A program made the translations under genes and the position numbers. Below, in pieces: positions 1-9,500 of a stretch of DNA of 64,000 nucleotides. Position 1 is the first letter of the stretch, and every line of letters starts with the position of its first letter. The stretch lies in assembly GCA_045106735.1 (NCBI GenBank), contig JBGCEZ010000005.1:1-64000 (forward strand), given 5' to 3'. This DNA comes from JBGCEZ01 sp045106735 (lineage in GTDB: Bacteria; Planctomycetota; Phycisphaerae; Phycisphaerales; SM1A02). The notes below the pieces were generated by a model. It did not search any database and was not told where the DNA came from. It saw only the letters and a list, made by a program, of their open reading frames with translations.

Positions 1-35
1 CCGGCGGAACGGCCGGCGGCTCCCGGCTCCGAGCC

Positions 36-110
36 TCGAGTCCCGATCCCCATCCCCGAGTCCCAGGTCCCAGGTCCAGGTCCCAGATCCCAGATCTCCA
101 GTCCCGAAGC
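36..110. repeat. degenerate CCCAGGT-type short repeat
   Basis: A low-complexity stretch of roughly 7-bp units (variants of cccaggt, cccagat and cccgagt) at the left edge. It lies in a gap with no convincing gene. I see no link to a mobile element. It belongs to the general pattern of short tandem repeats seen across this window. Confidence 0.55.
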
Positions 111-186
111 ATCAGCTCGCGGCCATGCGGTGGCCGGTCCCCAAAAAGTCCCGAGAGATCGTTGCGATCCGTATCGCAATCCCGAG

Positions 187-411
187 CTACTGTCCGCGTC
201 CGTTGCCATGCTCGGCCACGTGCACCCGATCGAACTCGAGCTTCCACTTCAATTCGCTGCGTTCGCGGCGAAACAAAGATGTCCACGGAACCAGCGCCAG
301 CTCAATCGGCCAGCGCAGCGCCCCGCGGATTTCCGGTGCCTCCCGCATGCTTCGAAACGCCATCGCCTCACGTTCGTTGAGCCGCGGGAAGACGCGCCCG
401 CCCGAACTCAA
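187..411 (-). CDS. small hypothetical protein (doubtful)
   Basis: A 74-residue reading frame downstream of the subtilase gene. Its TTG start overlaps the subtilase TGA stop as TTGA, and a later ATG lies at 363. The product is basic, with no signal peptide, membrane segment or recognised motif. It could be a translationally coupled gene or a chance open frame; nothing else supports it. The rest of positions 1-407 holds only the short repeat near the left edge. Confidence 0.22.
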   Translation of the reverse strand: MSSGGRVFPRLNEREAMAFRSMREAPEIRGALRWPIELALVPWTSLFRRERSELKWKLEFDRVHVAEHGNGRGQ

Positions 412-3400
412 TACACGATCGAACCCTTCGGAAACCGGGCCGCGAAGGCTTGCGATGATTCACGGGCCCAGCGATCCCAGCCGAGCTCACGCAGCAACGC
501 GAGGTGCGCCTCATGGTGGGCTCGCTCGCGCGGCGCACGTTCGATCGCCGCGTTGACAAACTCGAGAGCCTCGCCGTGCCGCCCGTGGAGACGGGCCGCA
601 CCGAGACGAAGCTCATGCCGGGCCGCGGGATCGTCCTCCGTCCAGCGGTCGAGCTCCTTGATCGCCTCGTCCACCGCCTGTGCCGCGGCACTGTCGGCCG
701 CCGACTCGGCGTACCGGGCGAGGTGCAGCAGCGCCTCGGCTCGCATGTGCAATGCTCGCCCCAGGTCGCCGCGCTCCGCATCCACGTCAATCGCCGCGGA
801 GTCGTTCCCCGAGTCGTCGCCGAGTTCGCCGTCGTGCTCGTCGTCGTCACCGGCGCTGTCGTCCTCCTGCTCCACCGGCGGGACGGCCATCGCGGCGGCC
901 AGGGCCTGACGATCGATGCGGGCCGCCAGCACGTCGGCCGCGCCCACCACCGCTTCCCATGCGGCGGCCGCGTCGTCGCCCTCGGTCGCCTTGGCGATGG
1001 CGGCCCGGCGGTCGAGGATCGCGCGGTGCAGCGGCCGGTGGTCGGGAAACTCACTGGCGAGCTCCGCGACGAGTCGATCGAGGTCTTCTCCGTCGCGTTG
1101 GGCGAGGTTCGCGATGCGGGCGTCACGGATCGCGTCAGCCAACGCCGCATTCGGATCGCCAGCCACCGGGGATGTTCCGCCGCCGGAATCCGCTTCAGAC
1201 TTCATGCCGGGCTTCTGGCTGGGCGTCTCCGCCGACCCCGCCGGCACCGTGGCCATCAGCGGCCAGCTGCCCGGACGGCGTCCGTTGCCGCGGGGGATCC
1301 CGTCGGCATCGCCGAAGCCGATCGTGCCCACCAGCAGGTCGCCGGGGCGGACCAGCTCGGGCCAGTCCTTGCGGGCGGGAAGGCCGAGGTAGACGCGCTT
1401 CGAGCCGCCCGCCTCCACCCGCATTGCCGCCGATCCGCCATCGCCGCGGCCGGGTCCGGACGGCTCACCGGAGATCCGGGGCGAGATCGCCTTCGGCAGC
1501 TCGAGATCGATCTGGACCGTGAAGTCCTTCGCCCCCTCGAGCACCGCTCGATCGAGGGCGACGAGGTGGGAGTGGATCTCCCAGTCGCCCTTCGTAAGAC
1601 TGATGGGATCGTCGTTCCAAGCCGACCGCGATGACGCGCGCCGGCCGGTCCCGGCTTCGTACACGTGGACGATCTGCGAGAAGACTTCCCCGTCCACTCC
1701 GGCCATGTTCCGGGTCGGGGCGATCGTTCGGATCGAGGCATCCGTGTCCAGCGTGAACGGATGCACCGTCACGAGCTCATGGGCGAGTCGATCCAACGGC
1801 AGTCGATCGCGCACCGGGCCCATCGGGCTGATCTCGGCCGACGACGCGGGCAGCGTGCGACGCGCGTGCGTGAACGAAGCCGACGGAGCGATCGGGTGAT
1901 CCCCAAGCCGGGCGTGCACGTCAATCGGCGTGAGTCGATGGCTTCCATCGATCGTGATCATCTCGCCGTCCGGACCAAGGCCTCGGAAACTGAGGCTCAT
2001 GTCGAGTTCGCTGTCGCCCATGCTCGACCAGAAGTGGGCGATGGCGATCTCGATGGTGCCGCCGGCAACAACGGGGATGCTCCCTTGCCACCGACCGTCG
2101 GCATCGATCGTCGCCCGCGAGTCGAGATGGCGTTCCAGGAACGCGCGATCCTCGAGCATCTGGACCGACTGCACCCAGTAGCGCCGCGAACTGTCGGCAT
2201 CGTCGGCGCGAACGAGTTCAAGATCGGCCCAGCGGGCATTGTCAGGAATCTCGACGAACGTACGGCGAATCGTGCCGGGCTCGAACGCAAGCCGGCGCTC
2301 CAGGCGCGGATCCTCATCCCGCGGCCCATCGAGGCGTTCGCCGCGGATGACGGTCACGGGCACCGAAGTGACGGGGCCGCGCGCTCGGCCCGCCGCGTCG
2401 TACACGTCGATGCGCCCGGCGTGGACGCCGGGGTCGAGGCGAGTGGGATCGACGCGGACCTCGAATCCTCCGCCACCGTGCACCATGTGCAGCCCGGGGG
2501 CGACGTCGATCCAGTCCGCGGACGGCTCGAGTTCGAGGTCCATCGCGAATTCGATCCGGCGCCGGTGGTCCTCGTCCTCATGGAAGATGGGATCGATGGT
2601 CACGCGAGTGACGTGGGGTTCAGCCGTCTCGTGCGGTTCGCGGAGCAGGATGCCGCGGCCGTCGTCCACGGTGACTTCGTAGCGCATGCCCGTATCGGGC
2701 GCGTCGGCGTGCTCGACGAGCCAGTTCCACGCCGCATCGACCTGCAGCATGCCCGCCCCCTGGCCGAACACACTCGTGGTCGGAAGCTCGCGAGCGGTGC
2801 GGGTGATCGCCCGCTTGATCGAGTGCGGATCGACCGGGCGGTCCTCCGCTTTCAGGCCAGAAACCAGCAGCGCGAGCCCCCCCGCGGTCGACGGAGAGCT
2901 CATTGAGGTCCCGTTCATCAGCGTCGCGCGGCGGAGTTGCCAGTTCGGCACCGACGCGATGGCCGCTCCCGGGGCGGTGATGTCCACGCCGATCGCGCCG
3001 TCGGAGACCGGGCCACGGCTCGACCAGGTGAAGGCAAGTTCGTCGTGCGGCTCGCGCACGGCGTAGAGCTCCTGCATCATGTCGGGATCGACCGCCGCCC
3101 CGACGCCGATGATCGACGTGCTCGTGCCGCCTGGCGATCCGACGGTCGAGAGCGCCGGACCATTGTTGCCGGCCGACGCGACGAACATCACTCCGTGTCG
3201 GTTGACCAACTCATCCATCAACTGTCCCTGGAGCCCCGAGTTCGGGAATCCCGTCGCGCCGCCGTACGACATGTTGACGATGTCAACATCGTTCTCGAGC
3301 ACCGCAACCATGCCGCGCATCTCGCCCGTACCGGTCGAACCGCCGTTGATTCGATGGTCGCCGATCTTGACCGAGATGATCTGGGCCCCTGGCGCGATCC

Positions 3401-4304
3401 CGTCCAGGTGCTCCTCACCCGGGAAGTGGGCGGCGACCATGCCGGCGACGTGCGTGCCGTGGGCGCCGCAGTCGGTCACGATCGAGAGCAGGTCGCCGTC
3501 CTTGTAGATGTTGACGGCGAAGTTGAGGCGGTCGATCTCGCTGAACGTTGTCCACTCGCGGAAGGTGCGAAAGTTGGTCATCGCCTGTTCGTCGCGCAGG
3601 TCGCCATCTTCGTCGGTGTCCACCACCGCCCGCCAATGGTCGCCATCGTGGAACACGACGCAGTCATGCACCGGGGAACCAGGGCCCGCGGCGTGCGCCC
3701 GTTCAGCTGCCTTGATCAAACGCTCGAGGTCCGTGGCCGCGTCCGTGTCGTCGGCTTCCTCCGCCTCGGCGTGGCGGCGCCGCAGTCCTTCGATGATCCG
3801 GCGGCCTTCCGCGTCGCGCTCACGGCCGATCTCGGTGGCGACGCGCTCGGCCAACCCGCGAGGCCAGAGGTCGGCCGCCGCCTTCATCCCGAGTCGCCAC
3901 TCGCCGGTTGGATTCGCCCAGTCCGGATCGAGCGTCAGCGTGCGGCCCGTCAGACCGGTGAGGGTGGCCAGGGTGCCGTCCTCGCCGGCTTCGATCACCG
4001 TGCTCGTGTCAACGTCGCCCGAGCCCGAGCCGTCCACCAGATCAACGATCTTGGGCCGCCCGTCCGGCGTCTCCTGCAGGCCGATGGCGCCCGGGTCCAC
4101 GCCGGTGTCGAAGATCGCCACGACCGCCCCACGGCCGTCAAATCTCGGGTGCTCGGCCAGGAACCGGTCCACGCCGGTGGCCTGCTTCGGCTGGAGGTTC
4201 TGCGGCGGGCTGGCGGCAGCCGCCGGCGGCAGGGCGAGCGCTCCGAGCGCGATGGCCGGGGGGGCGAGCGACAGAATCGCGAGGCGGGCGGGCGTAGTCG
4301 GCAC
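408..4304 (-). CDS. secreted subtilisin-family peptidase (S8), tripeptidyl-peptidase II-like
   Basis: A 1298-residue exported serine endopeptidase. Residues 1-30 form a signal peptide ending in an Ala-rich cleavage region. The subtilase triad is visible: Asp66 in DTGVD, His282 in HGTHVAG and Ser467 in GTSMSSP, with oxyanion Asn380 in SAGNNG. More than 200 residues separate Asp and His, the TPP II layout, in contrast to about 30 in classical subtilisins; the insert is Glu/Arg-rich. Residues 480-1060 are beta-rich, as in TPP II. The C-terminal 200 residues are helical and acidic, with TPR-like character. The start is the first ATG and leaves a good signal peptide. A TATCCT box 26 nt upstream (complement 4331-4336) is a plausible -10. 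Family assignment is firm; the TPP II subgroup is inferred. Confidence 0.9.
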   Translation of the reverse strand: MPTTPARLAILSLAPPAIALGALALPPAAAASPPQNLQPKQATGVDRFLAEHPRFDGRGAVVAIFDTGVDPGAIGLQETPDGRPKIVDLVDGSGSGDVDTSTVIEAGEDGTLATLTGLTGRTLTLDPDWANPTGEWRLGMKAAADLWPRGLAERVATEIGRERDAEGRRIIEGLRRRHAEAEEADDTDAATDLERLIKAAERAHAAGPGSPVHDCVVFHDGDHWRAVVDTDEDGDLRDEQAMTNFRTFREWTTFSEIDRLNFAVNIYKDGDLLSIVTDCGAHGTHVAGMVAAHFPGEEHLDGIAPGAQIISVKIGDHRINGGSTGTGEMRGMVAVLENDVDIVNMSYGGATGFPNSGLQGQLMDELVNRHGVMFVASAGNNGPALSTVGSPGGTSTSIIGVGAAVDPDMMQELYAVREPHDELAFTWSSRGPVSDGAIGVDITAPGAAIASVPNWQLRRATLMNGTSMSSPSTAGGLALLVSGLKAEDRPVDPHSIKRAITRTARELPTTSVFGQGAGMLQVDAAWNWLVEHADAPDTGMRYEVTVDDGRGILLREPHETAEPHVTRVTIDPIFHEDEDHRRRIEFAMDLELEPSADWIDVAPGLHMVHGGGGFEVRVDPTRLDPGVHAGRIDVYDAAGRARGPVTSVPVTVIRGERLDGPRDEDPRLERRLAFEPGTIRRTFVEIPDNARWADLELVRADDADSSRRYWVQSVQMLEDRAFLERHLDSRATIDADGRWQGSIPVVAGGTIEIAIAHFWSSMGDSELDMSLSFRGLGPDGEMITIDGSHRLTPIDVHARLGDHPIAPSASFTHARRTLPASSAEISPMGPVRDRLPLDRLAHELVTVHPFTLDTDASIRTIAPTRNMAGVDGEVFSQIVHVYEAGTGRRASSRSAWNDDPISLTKGDWEIHSHLVALDRAVLEGAKDFTVQIDLELPKAISPRISGEPSGPGRGDGGSAAMRVEAGGSKRVYLGLPARKDWPELVRPGDLLVGTIGFGDADGIPRGNGRRPGSWPLMATVPAGSAETPSQKPGMKSEADSGGGTSPVAGDPNAALADAIRDARIANLAQRDGEDLDRLVAELASEFPDHRPLHRAILDRRAAIAKATEGDDAAAAWEAVVGAADVLAARIDRQALAAAMAVPPVEQEDDSAGDDDEHDGELGDDSGNDSAAIDVDAERGDLGRALHMRAEALLHLARYAESAADSAAAQAVDEAIKELDRWTEDDPAARHELRLGAARLHGRHGEALEFVNAAIERAPRERAHHEAHLALLRELGWDRWARESSQAFAARFPKGSIVY

Positions 4305-4946
4305 GGCAGAGGCTCCGTCGGGATTGGGCGAGGATAGCGCAGCGAATCGCGCGACCCCTCAGCAGCCATGGACCGGCAGGCGGCGGGCGGGTTGCAGGCC
4401 GCACCACGAAGCGGAGCCGGACGGGGGCGAGAAGAACCGCGCCGCGCATCGCTTGCGCGATACATCGGATCTCCGACTCCGTCACGCGACTTCGGGCGAA
4501 CACGGCCCCCTCGCCGGGACGAGCGCCATCCGTTCGGACATGCCGGCAATCGTCGCCCGGCACCGTCGGTGACGCGCCCCGTTTCGGTGCATGGAGATCC
4601 TCTGGCCTGAGCATCATGAGGGCGATCCGGGAGTCCGTGTCGCATTGCCGAGCTGGCGATCACCGTTCGCGATGGAAAGGCCGCGGCGCCACGACGAAGG
4701 GTTGACCACCGGTGTCCGCAGTGGAGGCCATCCAGATTCGGGGCCTCCGGCGCCGACTGACCCACAGGTGGGAACGGCGGCATCGACCAGAACGCAACCG
4801 CCCCGGACATGCTTCGGCACGTCCGGGGCGATCGTTGTTGCATTCGGATGTTCGATTCGACTCGGTGGCCCGATCGCGGCTCGGATCAAGGGTTCGGCCC
4901 GGCATCCGAGCCGGCGCCCGGGCGAGCACCCCGGCCCGCATCGGCG
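4305..4946. other. non-coding gap between subtilase and selenoprotein genes
   Basis: This 642-bp stretch has no frame that resembles a protein; the open frames are Arg/Pro/Gly-rich shadows. It contains the putative subtilase -10 box (complement 4331-4336) and a strong hairpin at 4799-4830. I see nothing else in it. Confidence 0.55.
4799..4830. terminator. strong hairpin, possible terminator of the selenoprotein unit
   Basis: Ten perfect base pairs (cgccccggac with gtccggggcg) continue after one mismatch into tgc/gca, capped on the plus strand by a TTCG loop. It lies 117 bp downstream of the thioredoxin-like gene on the minus strand. No T-tract follows on either strand, so intrinsic termination is uncertain. 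Confidence 0.4.
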
Positions 4947-5483
4947 TCAAAGATTCGCCCGGGCCTCCTGGGCGGCGGCGGCGACCTCTTCGCGGGCCTC
5001 ATCGGTCAGCTGGCCGCGGTGCTCGTGGACGATGGTCCCGTCGGGGCCGACCACGAGGAAGCGCGGCATGCCGCCAACCCCGAAGGCGGCGGCGATGGCC
5101 CGTCCGTCGGCGACCATGGGGTAGGTGTACCCGCCAACCTCGGCGTACTCCGGAACGGACTCGCGCCCAGCCATGCGTTGGTCGCCGGCTCCCATATGGG
5201 CCGCGAGGATCTGGATGCGGGAGTCGTCCGCGAATCGGTCATGCAGAACCTGCATGTTGGGCGAGGATGCCCGGCACGGCGGTCAGAAGACGGCCCAGAA
5301 GTCGATGACGGTGACGTGTCCGCGGAGTGATTCGCCGGAGAACTCGTCGCCCATGGTGGTCATGGCGACGAAGTCCCGCTCGACGGCCAACTCCGCCGAA
5401 TTCGGAGCCCCGGCGCACCCTCCGAGGAGGGCGAACCCGAGCACCGCAGATGCGATGGCGGTGGAGAGCATGGAGTTGTTCAT
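4947..5483 (-). CDS. TlpA/thioredoxin-like lipoprotein with in-frame TGA (Sec67); candidate selenoprotein
   Basis: Reading one TGA (complement 5283-5285) as an amino acid gives a 178-residue protein. Residues 1-22 are a signal peptide with lipobox LLGGC (Cys23), so the product is probably a periplasm-facing lipoprotein. A TlpA-like fold follows: VIDFWAVF leads into the redox motif U67-P-P-C70, where relatives have WCPPC. Downstream are the cis-proline motif GGMPRFLVVG and PDGTIV, both typical of TlpA/thioredoxin. TGA sits exactly on the first catalytic Cys, the frame is otherwise unbroken, and a hairpin loop lies 33 nt after it. Read with stops, both halves would be non-functional: a 66-residue lipoprotein stub and a fragment lacking the catalytic pair. 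A TATCCT box 6 nt before the ATG predicts a leaderless mRNA. The alternative is a point-mutated pseudogene. No sel gene lies in the window. Confidence 0.8.
5240..5256 (-). promoter_or_regulatory. SECIS-like hairpin downstream of the in-frame TGA
   Basis: In the mRNA, CAUGCAG-GUU-CUGCAUG forms a perfect 7-bp stem with a 3-nt loop beginning with G. The loop starts 33 nt after the UGA, inside the 16-37 nt range I recall for bacterial SECIS elements. The apex closely resembles the Escherichia coli fdhF SECIS apex as I remember it (UGCAGGUCUGCA). SelB binding is inferred. Confidence 0.65.
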
Positions 5484-5489
5484 GCGCAG

Positions 5490-5495
5490 AGGATA
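5490..5495 (-). promoter_or_regulatory. -10-like TATCCT, predicted leaderless promoter of the selenoprotein gene
   Basis: TATCCT lies 6 nt before the ATG at 5483, placing the expected transcript start on the A of ATG. There is no Shine-Dalgarno sequence and no clear -35 element. upp has the same hexamer at the same spacing. Confidence 0.45.
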
Positions 5496-5643
5496 GCAGT
5501 CCTTTGGACGCGTCCGCCTCGGCCCGAGTGCGATGCTTCCGTCCCGCGCGCGGAGCCGAGTCGAAGGCCTGTCAGCTGGGTCCGTCGAGCACTGGAAGCA
5601 ACTGGGCGGACAACCGAGTCGATCAAATCCACGCCAGCGACGC

Positions 5644-6501
5644 TCACGCCACCACGGCCCCCGCGGACACGTTCGCCCGCTCCCGCCGCGTCTGCTCCGC
5701 CACCGCCACCGCGTTGCGGAACATCTGCAGGCCCGGCGGATCGCCGGCCAGGTCGGCCGCGTCGAGCCGCGTCCACCAGGGATGCTGCGTCCAACGGGTG
5801 TAGCGCTCGGGGTGCGGCATGAGGCCGAACACCAGGCCCGTCTCGTCGCAGATGCCGGCGATGCGGGCGGCCGAGCCGTTGAAGTTCTCGTCGGCCGCGT
5901 AGCGGATCGCCACCTGGCCGGCGGACTCAAGTCGCTCGATGACCGCGTCGTCGGCGGCCAGGAATCGTCCCTCGCCGTGGGCGCTGGGCAGCAGGTTCAC
6001 CGCGCCGGCCGGGTCGAGATCCTTCGTCCAAATGCACCGCGTCTCACTTGGATACTCCATGCGCGACCAGCGATCGACGAAACGTCCGCTGGCGTTCGGG
6101 GCCAGCGTCACGCTTCGCTGCGAACCTCCGGCGCCGCCGCCCGGCAACAGGCCGAGCTGCACCGCGATCTGGAACCCGTTGCACGGCGCGATCATCGGCA
6201 CGCCGCGATCGACCGCCCGCACCAAGGCATCCTTGACGCCGTGCTGCAACAGCGAGGCGGCGATGCGCCCCGCGGCCACCGCGTCGCCGTAGCTGAAGCC
6301 GCCGGGCAGGCCGACGAGATCAAAGCGGTCGACGATGGAAGGATCGTCCAGCAAGCGCCGCAGGTGCACCGACTCCACGCTCGCCCCCGCGCGCGAGAAC
6401 GCCTCGACGAGCTCGCGGTCGCAGTTGATGCCAGCGGCGGTGATGACGAGGGCGGTGGGCAGCGGCGTGTTCACGGTCGGGATCCTTGTCCGAATGGGCA
6501 A
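5644..6501 (-). CDS. purQ: phosphoribosylformylglycinamidine synthase, glutaminase subunit PurQ
   Basis: A 285-residue class I glutamine amidotransferase that supplies ammonia to PurL for the fourth step of purine synthesis. The nucleophile Cys107 lies in MIAPCNGFQ, and the partner His230 and Glu232 lie in LMPHPERY. The GINCDRE and GGFSYGD motifs of PurQ are present. It is longer than the usual compact PurQ (about 225 residues), matching larger versions with extra loops near the active site. It lies 80 bp downstream of purL on the same strand, so co-transcription is likely. The start is the first ATG; an internal start near residue 11 cannot be excluded. Confidence 0.95.
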   Translation of the reverse strand: MPIRTRIPTVNTPLPTALVITAAGINCDRELVEAFSRAGASVESVHLRRLLDDPSIVDRFDLVGLPGGFSYGDAVAAGRIAASLLQHGVKDALVRAVDRGVPMIAPCNGFQIAVQLGLLPGGGAGGSQRSVTLAPNASGRFVDRWSRMEYPSETRCIWTKDLDPAGAVNLLPSAHGEGRFLAADDAVIERLESAGQVAIRYAADENFNGSAARIAGICDETGLVFGLMPHPERYTRWTQHPWWTRLDAADLAGDPPGLQMFRNAVAVAEQTRRERANVSAGAVVA

Positions 6502-6581
6502 GCGTCATGTCGAGGCGAGGCGGGGCGGGCGGGGCGAGGCGGGCGAAACGATGATGCCGCAGGCGAGGGCGACATCCGACC

Positions 6582-9500
6582 TCACCAATCCAGCGGCTTC
6601 TTCCAGGTGTCGAGCAGGTCTTCGATCGACGCATCCACGCCGGCCGCCGCGTCGCGCACGCGTCCGGTGTCGGTGAACGCCCCAATGACCGCGTACGGCT
6701 GGCCATGCAGCGCCGCGTCCAAGTCATCCAGCCGCGCCCGCTCCACTTCGAGCAGGTAGCGCGACGGCGTTTCGGCGAAGCGTTCGACCAGCGGATCAAG
6801 GTCGCCGTCGGTCGGCAGCAAGGCCAGGTCCAGGTCGACGCCCAAGCGTCCGGCCATGGCCATTTCCGCCGCGGCGAGCAGCAGGCCGCCTTCGCTGCAA
6901 TCGTGGGCCGCGCGGGCGATGCCCCCGCTGACCGCTTGCGACACGGCCCGGGCCCGCTTGGGACCCTCGACCAGATCCACGCCCGGCGGCAGGCCCGCGT
7001 CCGTCCCCGCCGGGGCCATCCCCAGCATCGACAGGTGCGAGCCGTTCATCGCCGCGCCGGTGGTGCCGACGACCACCAGCAGGTTGCCGGCTTCCTTGGC
7101 GTCCATCGTTTGCGTGGCGTGCAGGTCGTCGACGATGCCGAATCCGGAGATCAGCAACGTCGGCGGGATCTGAATCGTCGTGCCATCTTCAGTGGTGAAC
7201 TGGTTGTTCAGCGAGTCCTTGCCGCTGATGAACGGCGTGCCGTAAGCCGTCGCCGCATCGCGGCAGCCCTCGGCCGCCCGCACCAGCGTGCCGAGGTTGT
7301 CGGGGTGCTTGCAGTTGGGCCAGCAGAAGTTGTCGAGGATCGCAATGCGCGAGGTGTCGGTGCCCACGCACGCCAGGTTGCGCACGCACTCATCGATCGC
7401 GGCCAACGCCATGCGGTAGGGATCCTCCCGCCAACCGGTGGCCAGCCCGTTGGCGATGGCCAGGCCGCGCCAGCTCGACTCGACCGGCTGGACAACAGCG
7501 GCGTCGGACGGGCCATCGGCCGCCGGACCGACCAGCGGCTTGACGACGCTGCCGCCCTGCACTTCGTGGTCGTACTGACGAATGATCCAGTGCTTGCTGG
7601 CAATGTTGGGATGCCCGAGCAACGCGTGCAATGCCGCCTCGGCTTCCACCGGCTCGGCCGACGCGGCGTCGATCGCTTCATCGGCGGGCGCGGCGGCGGG
7701 CGGACTCCAACGCGCCTCGCGCATCGTGCCCGGATAGCCCTCGTGCAAGAACTCCATGTCGAGCTTGCCGAGTTCGCGGCCCTCGTGCCGCAGCACCAAG
7801 GACCGATCCGGCGTGCCAAAGACGCCCAGGTCGCAGATCTCGACTTCGTGCTCGCGGCACAGACGGCCGAGCGTGTCGACGTGTTCGGCCGGCACGGCCA
7901 GCACCATGCGCTCCTGCGCTTCGCTGATCCAGATCTCGGTGGGGGTCAGGCCGTCGTACTTGAGCGGGGCCCGGTCGAGGTCGACGACCGCACCAAGCTG
8001 TTCGCCCATCTCGCCGACGGCGCTGGAAAAGCCGCCGGCCCCGCAGTCGGTGATCGAACTGAAGAGGCAACTGCCGCCGGGCCCGCCCTCGCGGGCGGCG
8101 ATGATCACGTCGAGCACCTTCTTCTCGGTGACCGCGTTGCCGATCTGCACCGCGTGGCTGAATTCGTCGGCGTGGGTATCGGTGAGTTCGGCCGAACTGA
8201 ACGTGGCTCCGTGGATGCCGTCGCGGCCGGTGCGCCCGCCCAGGGCGATGATGCGGTCGCCGGGGTTCGGGTCGCCGGCGATGCGATCGCGCGGCATCAC
8301 GCCAACGCAGCCGCAGTAGACCAGCGGGTTGCCGATGTGATCGTCGTCGAACCACACCGCGCCGTTGAGCGTGGGAATGCCCATGCGGTTGCCGTAGTCG
8401 CGCACGCCGGCGACCACCTGCCGCAGAATGCGGGCCGGGTGCAAGCAGCCGGCGGGGACAAGCTGGCGGTCGTCGCCGGCCTCGGCTTCGGGCTGCACGT
8501 CGCCGTCCACCCGCGGTCGCCACGCGTCCGGCCGGGCCACGCAGAACACGTCGGTCGCGGCGATGGGCCGGGCGGCGAGCCCGGTGCCGATGACGTCGCG
8601 GATGCAGCCGCCGATGCCGGTGGCCGCGCCGCCGTAGGGCTCGATGGCCGACGGGTGGTTGTGCGTCTCGACCTTGAAGCAGACGGCGTGGTCGTCGTCG
8701 AAGGCAATGATGCCCGCGTTGTCGACGAACACGCTCAGGCACCAGTCGACGGGGCCGGCCATGAGATCGTGGGTGGCCGCGGCCACGGTGGACTTGAGCA
8801 GGTTGTGGATGACGACGCGGCCGTCTTCCGTGCGCTCGTGGCCGGAACGCTCGCCGGCGTCGATCGCCGCGGCCGAGGCGTCGGGGCCGCGGCCGATGTC
8901 GCCAACCGGACCGTCAAACTTGATCGTCGCCTTCAGCGTCTTGTGGACGCAGTGCTCGCTCCAGGTCTGGGCGAGGGTCTCAAGCTCGATGTCCTTGGGT
9001 TCGCGCTCCGCCGCGCGGTAGTGGGCCTGCACCGCGTGCATCTCTTCCAGATCCAGGAAGAGGTGGGCCTCGCGACTGAGGCGTTCGAGGGCGGCGTCGT
9101 CCAGGTCGCAAATCGGAATGTCGTGGGTGGTCATCTCGCGTCGTTGACCGGCGGGCAACGCATCGGGCGTCCACGGCACATCGTGGACGGCGTGGATGAC
9201 GGTGTTGGCCAGCGAACGCTCGACGAGCGTGCGGGCCTCCGCCGGCGCGAGCCCGCGGATCTCGTAGCGCCGGCCGGTTTGCACGCGGCAGTCGCGGCCG
9301 AGCATCGCCCGGATGGCGGTCTCGATCGGCTCGGCATCCGGGTCCATCACGCCCGGGAGGGGGTGGACCTCGATGCTGATGGCCGCGGGGTCGGCAGTGG
9401 GTTCGGCGGCGGACTCGTGGCCGGACTCGTGGGCGGGCTCGTGGCCAGACTCGTGGCCGGGCTCGTGGGCGGACTTGCGGCCAGACTCGTGGCCGGGCTC

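Noticed and set aside
5265..5278. GGGC-AUCCUC-GCCC hairpin nearer the TGA as the SECIS
   Set aside because: Only 4 bp, loop starting 14 nt after the UGA and without an early G; the 7-bp GUU hairpin fits far better.
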